Shown: positions 20,301 through 27,463 of the stretch, piece after piece
How positions within the stretch are numbered: position 1 is the first letter of the stretch
How the letters are laid out: each line of letters begins with the position of its first letter
Assembly (NCBI GenBank): GCA_029624765.1
Contig: JARSSO010000007.1
Span: forward strand, 96,492-160,491
DNA length: 64,000 nt
Source: Candidatus Contendibacter sp.
GTDB lineage: Bacteria; Pseudomonadota; Gammaproteobacteria; Competibacterales; Competibacteraceae
Direction of reading: 5' to 3'
The notes under the pieces: model-generated
What the model saw: only the letters and a program-made list of their open reading frames with translations
Database searches by the model: none
Told to the model about the DNA's origin: nothing
Position numbers and translations under genes: made by a program

Positions 20301-20449
20301 CGCAACCGGTCGAGCGCGCGCCCTTCGATTTCCCGAAAGATCAGCGCGTAGCTGACCCCACTGGCCAGGGCGACGATCAGGGTGACGCCGAGCGCAATCT
20401 TGAACAGGGTCTTGCCGACCAGGGTTTGCCGATAGGACCGGATGCGCAT
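17306..20449 (-). CDS. Hybrid sensor histidine kinase (Cache-HAMP-PAS-HisKA-HATPase-REC)
   Basis: This inner-membrane kinase has 1047 residues. The first membrane helix is at about 15-35, followed by a large periplasmic Cache-like sensor, a second helix near 355-375 and a HAMP region. The PAS domain spans about 450-570. The H-box [10 protein letters not shown] places the phospho-His near 604. HATPase_c carries NLIGNAIKF, DTGRGI and GAGLGL. The receiver domain has its Asp in VLMDMRMP. A C-terminal domain of about 60 residues containing [10 protein letters not shown] is shared with the downstream truncated kinase. The two genes overlap by 4 bp (ATGA). Its start is divergent from hcp, with the activator dyads about 100 bp upstream of it. 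Confidence 0.93.
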   Translation of the reverse strand: MRIRSYRQTLVGKTLFKIALGVTLIVALASGVSYALIFREIEGRALDRLREYAVQRARFHEAHFALARQFHQVIKQEFLRRYREPSPDFERRFDQLMMRYPDGAIRNRPEYADIVRYSTGWIGKDVQPDREFKRRWMLFFDLSEQFAKLTTTRFVNLYFLHPTKSANMGYDDPTRSNHVQWAADTPADWALSERESFLVATPARNPERETVWAGPEYEPAYRQLLVPAVTPIDLDGIHMATVANDTLLDDLEASILHADIPDAVHTVFRSDGRLIVDRTYKAKLVEHEGVFFVNQTGDPRLRALWALAIQASTLPRYGYDADTDQYYAISRLQGPGWYFASTLPGDAIRTEAFQAAQWVLWTGLASLTLVLGVLAMLLERRIAAPLRHLLLAVQRMGERQTLTPLDTQRRDEIGQLAAAFAATARSVAEEIRRRDWELQQESSGRIQIYEALQASETRYRVVVEQTGHLMYDYDLASGRIDWAGPIAQVTGYTPEEFALGGIQGWEERIHPEDRARALRTLRQARAESGKYRTEYWFRRADGSYVYLEDEGVFLTDPAGQPRRMLGAMKDISERKRAEQALREAKEEADKANRAKSRFLADISHELRTPLNAILGYAQILLRDAALADKARDGITIIQQSGDHLLGLINDILDLAKIESDKLEIRIQPFDLREFLQGIASAFAVRAKQKNLRFRMDADPHLPVQVQGDERKLRQILFNLIGNAIKFTDAGEIAFAIDRDGERIRFTVADTGRGIRAEDLDQLFQPFRRMDDPDQATEGAGLGLVISRRLVELLGGALSVESTFGQGSRFWFALSLPAVDAPERVLSVPTAPVIGYRGPRRRVLIADDKRENRAVLVDMLVPLGFEIAEAGDGREALDAAARFQPHVVLMDMRMPVLDGLEATRRLRQSEALRDVIVIAVSASAYGHHREQYLAAGADDFLSKPFRQEELLELLRVRLGLDLVYASDPGSPASDQAPDGEIVAPPDAELAILRELAQRGDLRNLLARVERLERANARYAPFAARLRGLAERFQIKKINEWLAGAGSSS

Positions 20450-20548
20450 GGCGCGGGCGTCAATCCGTTGCGGATGGGGTGATCATGGGTACGGTTTTCC
20501 CTTGCTGAGTCGTTTGCAAACGAATGCCAATATAACCCATCCATCAAT

Positions 20549-20581
20549 CCCAACATATCGTGCCGTTCCCAATATGTTGGG
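20549..20581. promoter_or_regulatory. Paired CCCAA-N4-TTGGG dyads (putative activator sites), copy 2
   Basis: The proximal dyad CCCAATATGTTGGG (20568-20581) is perfect. The distal one (20549-20562) begins CCCAACATAT but has a decayed right half (TCGTG). They are separated by exactly 5 bp, as in copy 1. The outer arms also make a 10-bp perfect inverted repeat. The pair is about 112 bp upstream of the hcp sigma-54 site and about 100 bp from the divergent kinase start. Confidence 0.75.
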
Positions 20582-20643
20582 AGCGCCGGGTTCCTCTCTC
20601 CGTGGCGAACCGATTTTCGCAACGGCCGTTCCAATTCGATAAG

Positions 20644-20658
20644 TCAATACAAAACAGT
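20644..20658 (+). promoter_or_regulatory. Conserved 15-bp promoter block, copy 2
   Basis: TCAATACAAAACAGT is identical to the minus-strand block at 15147-15161, and both are exactly 34 bp upstream of the sigma-54 element. Confidence 0.6.
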
Positions 20659-20692
20659 GGCTTTTGATCCAATTTAATCGCTGCATCGGTTT

Positions 20693-20708
20693 TGGCAAAG
20701 CCTTTGCT
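20693..20708 (+). promoter_or_regulatory. Sigma-54 (-24/-12) promoter of hcp
   Basis: TGGCAAAGCCTTTGCT has GG-N10-GC spacing and fits the TGGCA...TTGCW consensus fully. The predicted start is near 20719, which gives a leader of about 107 nt before the hcp ATG. Sigma-54 control of hcp by VasH-type activators is established in Vibrio cholerae. Confidence 0.87.
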
Positions 20709-20825
20709 GATGTTCACGGCAGTGATTTGTGATGGTCCTTGGGTTTAATCATCCACAAGTCATGGACGGCCGATTGAGATAAACCCGGCCGCAACTTGCA
20801 AACCGAGATTAGCGAGGATTCGACA

Positions 20826-21314
20826 ATGGCCGATGCATTTTTGAAGATTGGCGATGTAAAGGGTGAATGCAAGGATTTCGAATATAAGGAGTGGATCGAG
20901 GTGCTGAGCTGGTCCTGGGGCGCCAGCCAGCACGGTACCGCCGGTCACGGCGTCGGTTTGGGCAGCAGCAAGGTGAACATGAACGATTTCAGCTACACCA
21001 TGCACTTTTGCTCGGCCTCGCCGGAGCTGCTGCTGTCGTGCTGCTCGGGCCACCACTACCCCGAGGCCACGCTGGTCATGCGCAAGCCGACCGGCAAGGA
21101 AGGCGGCCAGGCGAAATTCCTGGAGTTCAAGTTCAAGGAAGTCATGGTCAGCAGCTACACCACCGGCGGCAGCGAAGGGGCCGGTCTGCCGGTCGAGAAC
21201 CTATCCTTGAACTTCACCAGTGTAACCCAGGAATACTTCACCCAGGACCACAAGGGCGCGACCAAGTCGGCCGGCAAGTCGGGCTGGGACGTCAAGGCGA
21301 ACAAGAAGCTTTGA
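20826..21314 (+). CDS. hcp: Hcp family type VI secretion tube/effector-carrier protein
   Basis: This 162-residue Hcp1-family protein forms hexameric rings that stack into the inner tube of the type VI secretion system and chaperone effectors. It begins MADAFLKIGDVKGE and continues with IEVLSWSWGASQ, typical Hcp strands, then KPTGKEGGQAKFLEFKFKEV and a late EYFTQDHKG segment. There is no signal peptide, as expected. ATG 20826 follows GCGAGG, 7-8 nt away. The frame extends to 20796, but that start lacks a good ribosome site. No tssB, tssC, clpV or vgrG gene is in the window, so this is an orphan copy. A sigma-54 promoter with upstream activator dyads precedes it. Confidence 0.92.
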   Translation: MADAFLKIGDVKGECKDFEYKEWIEVLSWSWGASQHGTAGHGVGLGSSKVNMNDFSYTMHFCSASPELLLSCCSGHHYPEATLVMRKPTGKEGGQAKFLEFKFKEVMVSSYTTGGSEGAGLPVENLSLNFTSVTQEYFTQDHKGATKSAGKSGWDVKANKKL

Positions 21315-21437
21315 CGGAAGATCGGAGCCTTCGGATCGACCGGCGGATGGGTCGCTGTTGCCTTGGTCCGCCGGCTTTGTTGCGAAGCGAGTCGCCTCGC
21401 CACTCCGCGGTGCTCGATTTGTCGCAGTCGATCAACG

Positions 21438-21465
21438 TCCTTTCCCTTTTGCCAACGGGAAAGGA
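21438..21465. terminator. Perfect 9-bp hairpin downstream of hcp
   Basis: TCCTTTCCC and GGGAAAGGA flank a 10-base loop. Only a short T-run (TCTTT) follows, so termination is possible but weak. It ends about 20 bp before the next ATG (21486) and could instead affect that gene's leader. Confidence 0.45.
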
Positions 21466-21485
21466 TCTTTCATGGAGAATGCAAC

Positions 21486-21929
21486 ATGATGGTTTTGAGT
21501 CAAAGTTCGAATCCCGAACCCGAGCGTCGCATCGGGATCGGCTGGATTGGTGTTGTTCTCGTTCTTGCGCTGTCCGCGATAGGACTCGGAATAGGCGCCA
21601 GGATCGACTTCGGTGGACAACACCACGAGTGGTTTCGCGCCGCCGTATTTGGAGCATTCACGCTGGTGAATTCTCTGCGCATCCTGGCGTATGTGCCGCA
21701 AATGCTGGCGGCAGCCAAGGACACCAATGGAGCGTCCGGGATTTCCTACGCCACTTGGAGTCTCTTTCTGGTATCGCATCTCACTACGATTACCTATGCC
21801 GCCGTATATCTTGGTGATGCGCTCATGGCCTTGATCTTCTTCGGCAACGCGCTGGCTTGTCTGGCGGTTATCGCGATTACCTTCGTCAAGCGCAGGCGGC
21901 ACGCCGCCCGTCTCAAGCAAAGGTTATAA
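21486..21929 (+). CDS. Small PQ-loop/SemiSWEET-like membrane protein
   Basis: This 147-residue hydrophobic product has about four membrane helices: residues about 17-37, 48-70, 83-103 and 108-128. The second holds the PQ-loop signature AYVPQ. The PQ-loop family includes SWEET/SemiSWEET sugar transporters and lysosomal amino-acid exporters, and bacterial members of this size usually work as dimers. The N-terminal 15 residues are polar and the C-terminus is very basic (KRRRHAARLKQRL), consistent with the cytoplasmic side. GGAG lies upstream of ATG 21486. The substrate is unknown. The next 350 bp holds a broken RidA-like gene, so there is no functional operon partner. Confidence 0.65.
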   Translation: MMVLSQSSNPEPERRIGIGWIGVVLVLALSAIGLGIGARIDFGGQHHEWFRAAVFGAFTLVNSLRILAYVPQMLAAAKDTNGASGISYATWSLFLVSHLTTITYAAVYLGDALMALIFFGNALACLAVIAITFVKRRRHAARLKQRL

Positions 21930-21942
21930 TGGACGACCACCA

Positions 21943-22280
21943 GTCAATCGCATTGTCAAAGTGGAGCCGTTCGTGAGCATCGGGGGAACGGCCGGCATAG
22001 ATCCCCTTACCGGCCAGCTTGCTGGATCGGACGCATACTCGCAGGCAACGCGGATTCTGGAATCGTTTCGAGCGATGTTACAATCCGTGGGGTTGGATCT
22101 ACCACCGTAATCCACGTTAATGTCTTTTTGAAGGACATGCGAGATTTCGATGAGATGAACCGCGCTTACGTTGAGGTGATGGGCGATCACCGTCCCGCGC
22201 GAGCGGTGATTGGAGTGAGCGAGCTTCCAAAGTCCGGGGTCTTGCTCACGATGAATCTGACTGCCGTGATCAGCGGATGA
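21943..22280 (+). pseudogene. RidA/YjgF-family remnant with frameshift and no start
   Basis: Frame one from about 21943 reads VNRIVKVEPFVSIGGTAG, then DPLTGQ, then YSQATRILESFRAMLQSVGL, which is RidA-like. The frame shifts near 22096-22103. The other frame continues STVIHVNVFLKDM in effect (read as TTVIHVNVFLKDM), then MNRAYVEVMGDHRPARAV, and stops at 22280. DHRPAR includes the conserved Arg of RidA-type enamine/imine deaminases. No acceptable start codon lies upstream in frame, so the 5' end is missing as well. Family assignment comes from recalled motifs; a database search would settle it. Confidence 0.72.
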
Positions 22281-22403
22281 TGCCGATTGGGATTGACCTG
22301 GCGGACCGGTCGCCGCACGGGGTCCGCTCCCTTCGGTGTCCGCCGGCCATATTCCCTTCCAAAGCGCTTACCCTCCGCTCCGTCACGCAACAGAAGGACA
22401 TCC

Positions 22404-23219
22404 ATGGATAATTCAGGATACATCCACACATTTTCAAAAAAAGAACAGGATCGTCTTTTGACGCAGGGGCAGTTTCTTGAACCTTATTTTTATCCAAGAA
22501 TAGACTTTAACGTTTGTCATCGAATATTGGAAATTGGTTGTGGAGTTGGCGCGCAAATCTCGATTATCGCAAGAAAATTTCCAAATTTGACAATTGACGG
22601 CGTCGATTTGATGGAATCGCAAATTGACCGGGCAAGAACGGTTCTTGAGAATTTAATCGCGAGCAAGAGAGTAAGCCTGACGATTGCTTCCGCTTATGAC
22701 TTGCCATTTCCGGACAACTATTATGACGGGGTATGTATTTTTTGCGTTTTGGAACATATCGGCGATCCTCTTGCCGCGTTGAACGAAGCTCGCCGGGTAT
22801 TGAAATTCGGGGGCGTTTTCTACTGTACCGAAGTGTTTAATTCAGGTCTTTATATTTATCCGGACTGTCCGGCAATAAGTGAATATTGGGCGGCGTTCAA
22901 TCAATGCCAGACCGGCATGGGTGGAGATCCGGATATTGGAATTAAACTCGTGAATCTGGCTGCGAAGGCCGGGTTCGAGCAAATCGATTTCCACGATGTA
23001 TCATCGATTCTCGACAGAAGAATGGCAGCGAAACCACGGAGGGTTGAATTTCTAAATTTCTGGAAGTCCCTTTTTCTGAGCGCTTCGGATAAATTGGTTT
23101 CCGAAGGGAAAATCACGCCAGAGGTTGTACTGAAGCTACACGAAGAATTCGACGATTTGATCGAAAACATGGATACGATCTTCTTGTATTCCGGCAAGCA
23201 GATCGAATGTTATAAATGA
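22404..23219 (+). CDS. Class I SAM-dependent methyltransferase
   Basis: This protein of about 271 residues has the Rossmann methyltransferase motif I LEIGCGVGAQ near 42-51. An acidic residue after motif II lies in DGVDLMESQ, and AYDLPFPDN is motif IV-like, followed by FCVLEHIGDPLAALNEARRVL as in UbiE/Methyltransf_11 enzymes. The substrate is unknown. AGAAGGACATCC precedes ATG 22404. The gene is markedly more AT-rich than its surroundings and has no operon partner, so horizontal acquisition is possible. The adjacent RidA remnant points to a rearranged locus. Confidence 0.82.
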   Translation: MDNSGYIHTFSKKEQDRLLTQGQFLEPYFYPRIDFNVCHRILEIGCGVGAQISIIARKFPNLTIDGVDLMESQIDRARTVLENLIASKRVSLTIASAYDLPFPDNYYDGVCIFCVLEHIGDPLAALNEARRVLKFGGVFYCTEVFNSGLYIYPDCPAISEYWAAFNQCQTGMGGDPDIGIKLVNLAAKAGFEQIDFHDVSSILDRRMAAKPRRVEFLNFWKSLFLSASDKLVSEGKITPEVVLKLHEEFDDLIENMDTIFLYSGKQIECYK

Positions 23220-23323
23220 TTGGCAAACTTCAATATCAATTATGGGTCGTTGAGAACAATCCGCTCCAACGGAGAGTGAAGACCGCCCTGGGATGGATTG
23301 GCGCGGCGGGCGATCCTCGGTAT

Positions 23324-24223
23324 TCAAAACGCGGAATTGAGCAAATTCGAGGGTGAATACTGATCCGTCAACACGCGCGCGTCGGGATTCCAGTCGCGGT
23401 CGGTCGAAAACAGCGGCACCAGCCAGTCGCCGCCGAAACCCAGCGATTTCAATCGCTCTTCCAGCAAGTCGGCATTTTTCTTGATCGCGTCGTGGGGCGG
23501 AAGCCCGTCCATCTTCGCCAGGACGACGCGATTCTTCAATTCGACCCTGAGATTGTAGAAAAGGCCGAACACCGATTGATAGGTCGTCGATTCATGGTGG
23601 TAGAGACGACTGCTGGAAAAGGTATTGGCCGCCAAAACGCCATTCTCGGTCAGCAGGGCCTTGACTTCGAGTAAAAATTCCCGGGTCAGTAGATGTTCCG
23701 GTATGTATTCGTGGTCGAAGGCGTCCAGCATGATCAGATCGTAGCGCCGGTTGGACCTGCCGGCGCGCTTTACGAAGACGCGCCCATCCTCCTCAAAAAC
23801 GCGAACGTTCGAGCCTGGATTGAAGCCGAAGAATTGCCGGGCGACCTTGACGACGGCGGGATCGATTTCGACGATGTCGATTCCGGCGTCTGGAAACATC
23901 CGGGACAACGCGGTCGGCAATACGCCGCCTCCCAGCCCAACGATCAGAATGCTTCCGGGGCGGGGATTCAGATACAGCGCGCCCATCATCATCTTGGTAT
24001 AACTGAATACGAACTGGCTGGGGTCATCCAGGGACTGGCAGCTTTGTCGGGCGGTTTGATGGTTGCGAGTGAAACTCATGCATCTCTGCTCGTCCTCTTC
24101 ATAAACGAGGATGTTGCGATAAAGCGACTTTTCGGTATGAATGATGTTCATCGCGGTGGATGGCGTGGTCGCGAACGAGGCGAAGAAAGCAAGCAGTGTC
24201 CTAAACCGGATGCCTTGACGCAT
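23324..24223 (-). CDS. Spermidine-synthase-like methyltransferase-fold protein
   Basis: This 299-residue protein has the aminopropyltransferase core: VGLGGGVLP as the nucleotide loop, DIVEIDPAVVKVA with the acidic ribose-binding residue, and LDAFDHEYIPEHLLT in the active-site region. The N-terminus RFRTLLAFFASF...STA looks like a weak signal or membrane anchor; an internal ATG near 24151 (MNIIHTEKS) would remove it. It overlaps the membrane protein gene at 24201-24812 by 23 bp, and in many genomes the two parts are one fused MFS/spermidine-synthase protein. Substrates of such fused forms are mostly unknown, so genuine spermidine synthesis should not be assumed. Confidence 0.78.
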   Translation of the reverse strand: MRQGIRFRTLLAFFASFATTPSTAMNIIHTEKSLYRNILVYEEDEQRCMSFTRNHQTARQSCQSLDDPSQFVFSYTKMMMGALYLNPRPGSILIVGLGGGVLPTALSRMFPDAGIDIVEIDPAVVKVARQFFGFNPGSNVRVFEEDGRVFVKRAGRSNRRYDLIMLDAFDHEYIPEHLLTREFLLEVKALLTENGVLAANTFSSSRLYHHESTTYQSVFGLFYNLRVELKNRVVLAKMDGLPPHDAIKKNADLLEERLKSLGFGGDWLVPLFSTDRDWNPDARVLTDQYSPSNLLNSAF

Positions 24224-24812
24224 TTTTGAAGTTTCCGGGAAAAATTGTCAACAAGCCGAGGAACAGGGAAGTGCCGATGAGGCCCATCAGGATTTGATCG
24301 ATCTCGAAATACAGAACGAGATAGAACGATGTCAGCAGCGTTCCCGCCGCGCTGCCAAACGTCGAGCAAAAATAAAGCAGCCCGGCGAGATGGCCGCTGA
24401 GTTCGGATTGGCTTACCAGCAGGCGGACGGCGTAAGGAGAGATCATGCCGGCCAGGGTGGTTGGGACAAAGAACAACAGCGTCGCCGCCAGCAGGGAACC
24501 GTAACGCGGGTCCTGAACCCGGTCGAAGAGCCAGTCAAGGAGAGAATCGCCCAGGAGAACGACCGGGATCGTAGCCGTTGCTCCGGCGATCAGGATCAGC
24601 GCCAGCCGGCGCAAGCTCGGGTCGCGCAACGACCATCGGCCCCCCAGAAGATAGCCGAGCGCCAGCGCCAGCATGAAGACCGTGATGATTCCGCCCCAGA
24701 CATGGATGCCGCTGCCGAAGCTTGGCGCGAGAATTCGCCCGCTCAACAACTCGATGGCCATCACGAAGAAGCCGGACCATCCGGCGATCAGAAAGATGAA
24801 AAGGCGGTCCAA
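24201..24812 (-). CDS. Membrane half of a split MFS/spermidine-synthase system
   Basis: This 203-residue integral membrane protein has about six hydrophobic segments, beginning FIFLIAGWSGFFVMAIELL and including a conserved ELLSGRILAPSFGSG motif found at the N-terminus of fused spermidine-synthase membrane proteins. ALALGYLLGGRW and LLYFCSTFGSAAGTLLTSF are also typical. Its 3' end overlaps the start of the enzyme gene by 23 bp, so the two are translationally linked. The combination probably forms a membrane complex; transported or modified substrate unknown. Confidence 0.75.
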   Translation of the reverse strand: MDRLFIFLIAGWSGFFVMAIELLSGRILAPSFGSGIHVWGGIITVFMLALALGYLLGGRWSLRDPSLRRLALILIAGATATIPVVLLGDSLLDWLFDRVQDPRYGSLLAATLLFFVPTTLAGMISPYAVRLLVSQSELSGHLAGLLYFCSTFGSAAGTLLTSFYLVLYFEIDQILMGLIGTSLFLGLLTIFPGNFKNASRHPV

Positions 24813-25004
24813 GACGGAATCCTCAAAATGACCTGGGTCCCGCGCGCTGGCGGCGGCCGCTCGGTGAACGGTTTTGAGATTCGGTCGGCGGGCTCGCCGG
24901 CGGTGGTGTCGACCGCCGATTCTTCGCTATCATCCCTGGACATGAATCCAGGCGCCGGGCGCACGCGCCTGGCTCGGCAAAACGGCTGTCCCGGAGGTGA
25001 CGAC

Positions 25005-25199
25005 ATGGCGGGTGGTTGGGGTTGTCCGCATGAACTTAACGAGATGTGCCAGCATGTGCAAGGCCGGCCCTGCGATCCCGGCATGAAAGGCTGTGTGCTG
25101 GCCGGCCGGTTTCGCTTCAGCAACGAAGCCAAGAACCGGCCACCCCGGCCGGCGCGGGGCGGTGGCAAACCCGATTCGACGCGCCACCGCGACAAGTGA
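25005..25199 (+). CDS. Small Cys-rich conserved protein, 64 residues
   Basis: This gene is not resolved from a longer overlapping frame, but it has a clear GGAGG 7 nt before ATG 25005. The product has a compact cysteine pattern, CPHEL..MC....GRPCDPGMKGCVLAGRFRF, followed by a basic tail. The four cysteines and one histidine could bind a metal. I recognise no named family, though the pattern looks conserved rather than random. Confidence 0.55.
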   Translation: MAGGWGCPHELNEMCQHVQGRPCDPGMKGCVLAGRFRFSNEAKNRPPRPARGGGKPDSTRHRDK

Positions 25200-25383
25200 T
25201 CGGCCTTCCCGCCCTCCATGGCGAGGCTCGCCGGCATTCGGAAGGAAACGGTGTTCAGCGCGTGCGTTGAACCCCAACCGGATCTCGCCCCATCTCTTTG
25301 GTGATGGTTGCGGAGCCACGCATACTATAGCATCAGTTCGACCTGTTTCAGGGATGGACGCCAACCGCGACGGAGGTGAATCC

Positions 25384-25578
25384 ATGCGCCGAGAATACCC
25401 AACCAGACGCCAGCCGACGCTGTATCTGGTTTACGCCACGCCACTGACCGGTGGCTCAACCGTCGCCGACACCGTGGCGGCCAGCGACGAGAACGAGGCT
25501 TACCAGAAGGCGCGGGAGTTGTACCCGCGCGACCACTACGACGTGACGGTTTACCTGCAATCCGCTGATGACGATTGA
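25384..25578 (+). CDS. Small hypothetical protein, 64 residues
   Basis: ATG 25384 is preceded by a strong GGAGGTGA. The product is soluble and beta/alpha in look (TLYLVYATPLTGGSTVADTV, then EAYQKARELYP, then YDVTVYLQ), a small ferredoxin-like or RAM-like fold at most. Its stop overlaps the start of the lipoprotein gene at 25568 by 11 bp, so the two are probably co-translated. No family is assigned. Confidence 0.58.
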   Translation: MRREYPTRRQPTLYLVYATPLTGGSTVADTVAASDENEAYQKARELYPRDHYDVTVYLQSADDD

Positions 25579-26173
25579 ACCCATTGTCCCCGTTCCGCCC
25601 CCGCGCGGGAATCCACCTTCACGGCGTCGAATCGTCCTGGCCGTCGGTGGGCTGCTCTTGGCGGCGTTGTTGACCGGGTGCGCCAGCGCCCCCAAAACCA
25701 AACCGGCCGACCTTGCCCCGCCGGCCGGCAAGTTAAGCGAGAAAGCCCGCCAGGAACAACGGCAGGCCATCCTCAAGGTTCGCATCCAGACCTTGAATCA
25801 GCTTTACAAGCTCAAGCCGCTCACCCGGAGCGAGATCGAACAGGCCGCCGGTTATGGCGTATTCGAAATCAATGGGTTGAACGCCGTATTGGCCGAGACG
25901 CCCGGACGCGGCATGGTACTGGAAAGGAAAAGCGGCAAAATCGTCTACATGCGGCTGGCCCGGACCGACGTTGGTCCCGGTGCCTCGGTAAGCCCATACT
26001 GGCAAGTGTTGGTATTCAGCGATCCCCGCCGCCTGAGCCAGTTCATGGTGACCGGTTCGCCGGTCGAAGCCTCCCGCGATCCCAGCATCAAGGTCTACAA
26101 GCTGAATGAAAAAGGCGTGTCGACGCAGGCCGACTGGGAGGCCCGCTATTTCCGGGATCCCGATCTGAACTAA
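25568..26173 (+). CDS. Lipoprotein with YSC84/SYLF-like domain
   Basis: The 201-residue precursor has a signal peptide after a proline-rich N-terminus and a lipobox LLTGC with the lipidated Cys at about 38. The mature part contains AAGYGVFEINGLNAV and GKIVYMRLARTDVGPG, similar to YSC84-like (SYLF) lipid-binding lipoproteins. It is expected to be anchored in the outer membrane facing the periplasm. The long pre-signal segment may mean the true start is internal. It is translationally linked to the small gene upstream. Confidence 0.7.
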   Translation: MTIEPIVPVPPPRGNPPSRRRIVLAVGGLLLAALLTGCASAPKTKPADLAPPAGKLSEKARQEQRQAILKVRIQTLNQLYKLKPLTRSEIEQAAGYGVFEINGLNAVLAETPGRGMVLERKSGKIVYMRLARTDVGPGASVSPYWQVLVFSDPRRLSQFMVTGSPVEASRDPSIKVYKLNEKGVSTQADWEARYFRDPDLN

Positions 26174-26258
26174 TGAGGCTATCCAGGAACTTCTCGCCCG
26201 CTTTCAAGAGCAGGGGAAGGGGCCAGGAATCGTCGAAAGCCCGCTTCGTGGAACCGCC

Positions 26259-27395
26259 ATGAAAGTCGTGCTTGCTCCCAATGCACTGAAGGGTTGCCTG
26301 ACCGCCGCCGGGGCGGCGAAGGCGATGGCGCGCGGCGTGGTCCGGGCGTGCCCGACGGCCGACGTCGCCCTGGTGCCCGTGGCCGACGGCGGCGATGGGC
26401 TGGCCGAGGTGTTGGTCGATGCCCTGCGTGGCGAGGTCCGTACCGCGACTGTCGCCGGTCCGCGCGGCGATCCAGTCCAGGCTTCGTTCTGCCATGTTCC
26501 CGCGCGCCGGTTGGCGGTCGTCGAAATGGCCGCCGCCAGTGGTTTGGCGCTGCTGCCCCCAAACCGGCTCAATCCCCTGTTGACCACTACCCTTGGTGTT
26601 GGCGAACTGATCGCGGCGGCCCTGGATTTGGGAGTGCTCCACCTGATCGTCGGCATCGGCGGCAGCGCCACCAACGACGGGGGAGTGGGCATGGCGACGG
26701 CGCTGGGCGTGCGGTTTCTGGACGCAGGTGGTACCCCGGTGGAGCCGGTGGGCGGCGCATTGGCGGCGATTCGCCGGATCGACCCCGGCGGTCTCGATCC
26801 ACGGCTGGGGGGGGTTCGGGTCGAAGCGATCTGCGACGTGGACAATCCGTTGCTGGGCGAACGCGGCGCGGCATGGGTCTATGGCCCCCAGAAGGGCGCC
26901 ACGCCCGCGCAAGCGCGGGAACTGGACGCCGGCCTGGCCAACCTGGCGGCGGTGATCGAGCACGATCTGGGCCTGGATGTACGCGATTTGCCGGGCGCGG
27001 GCGCGGCTGGCGGCCTGGGGGCGGGATTGCGCGCGTTTCTCGGCGCGGAATTGCGGCGCGGCGTGGATGTGGTGCTGGACCTGGTCGGGCTGAACGATCA
27101 TTTGCGCGACGCCGACCTGGTACTCACCGCCGAGGGCCGGATCGATGCGCAAACCGCCTTCGGCAAGGCGCCGGCGGGAGTGGCCGAACGCGCCAGGGCG
27201 CGCGGCGTGCCCTGCATCGCCATTGCCGGCGGCATCGGCGACGGGTTGGAATCGTTGCATGCGCTGGGTATCGGCGCGATCTTCAGCCTGTGTCCGGAAC
27301 CGGTCAGCCTGGAGCGGGCGCTGGCGGCGGGCGGCGATTATCTGGCCGCCGTCACCGAGCAAGTCGTGCGCGCCTTTCTGGCCGGTCGCCGTTGA
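26259..27395 (+). CDS. glxK: Glycerate 2-kinase
   Basis: This 378-residue protein starts MKVVLAPNALKG and carries VADGGDGL, VEMAAASGLALL, GIGGSATNDGGVGMATALG and GAGAAGGLGAGL, the signature set of the GlxK/GarK glycerate kinase family. It phosphorylates D-glycerate from glyoxylate or glucarate degradation to 2-phosphoglycerate in the cytosol. Length matches the family (about 375-380). No other glyoxylate-pathway gene is adjacent, so the physiological route is unclear. The next gene starts 69 bp downstream on the same strand. Confidence 0.92.
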   Translation: MKVVLAPNALKGCLTAAGAAKAMARGVVRACPTADVALVPVADGGDGLAEVLVDALRGEVRTATVAGPRGDPVQASFCHVPARRLAVVEMAAASGLALLPPNRLNPLLTTTLGVGELIAAALDLGVLHLIVGIGGSATNDGGVGMATALGVRFLDAGGTPVEPVGGALAAIRRIDPGGLDPRLGGVRVEAICDVDNPLLGERGAAWVYGPQKGATPAQARELDAGLANLAAVIEHDLGLDVRDLPGAGAAGGLGAGLRAFLGAELRRGVDVVLDLVGLNDHLRDADLVLTAEGRIDAQTAFGKAPAGVAERARARGVPCIAIAGGIGDGLESLHALGIGAIFSLCPEPVSLERALAAGGDYLAAVTEQVVRAFLAGRR

Positions 27396-27463
27396 GTCGA
27401 ACCGGTACGCAACCACTATGCTGTTACCGACAAAGTCGCTGATTTGAGAGGAGACGAACCCTC

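Noticed and set aside
17660..20482. 940-codon plus-strand frame opposite the hybrid kinase
   Set aside because: Shadow of the kinase gene, whose HisKA, HATPase and REC motifs are unmistakable.
21500..21530. tRNA-like GTTCGAATCCC stretch
   Set aside because: It lies inside the PQ-loop gene's coding sequence and has no matching acceptor or anticodon arms around it.
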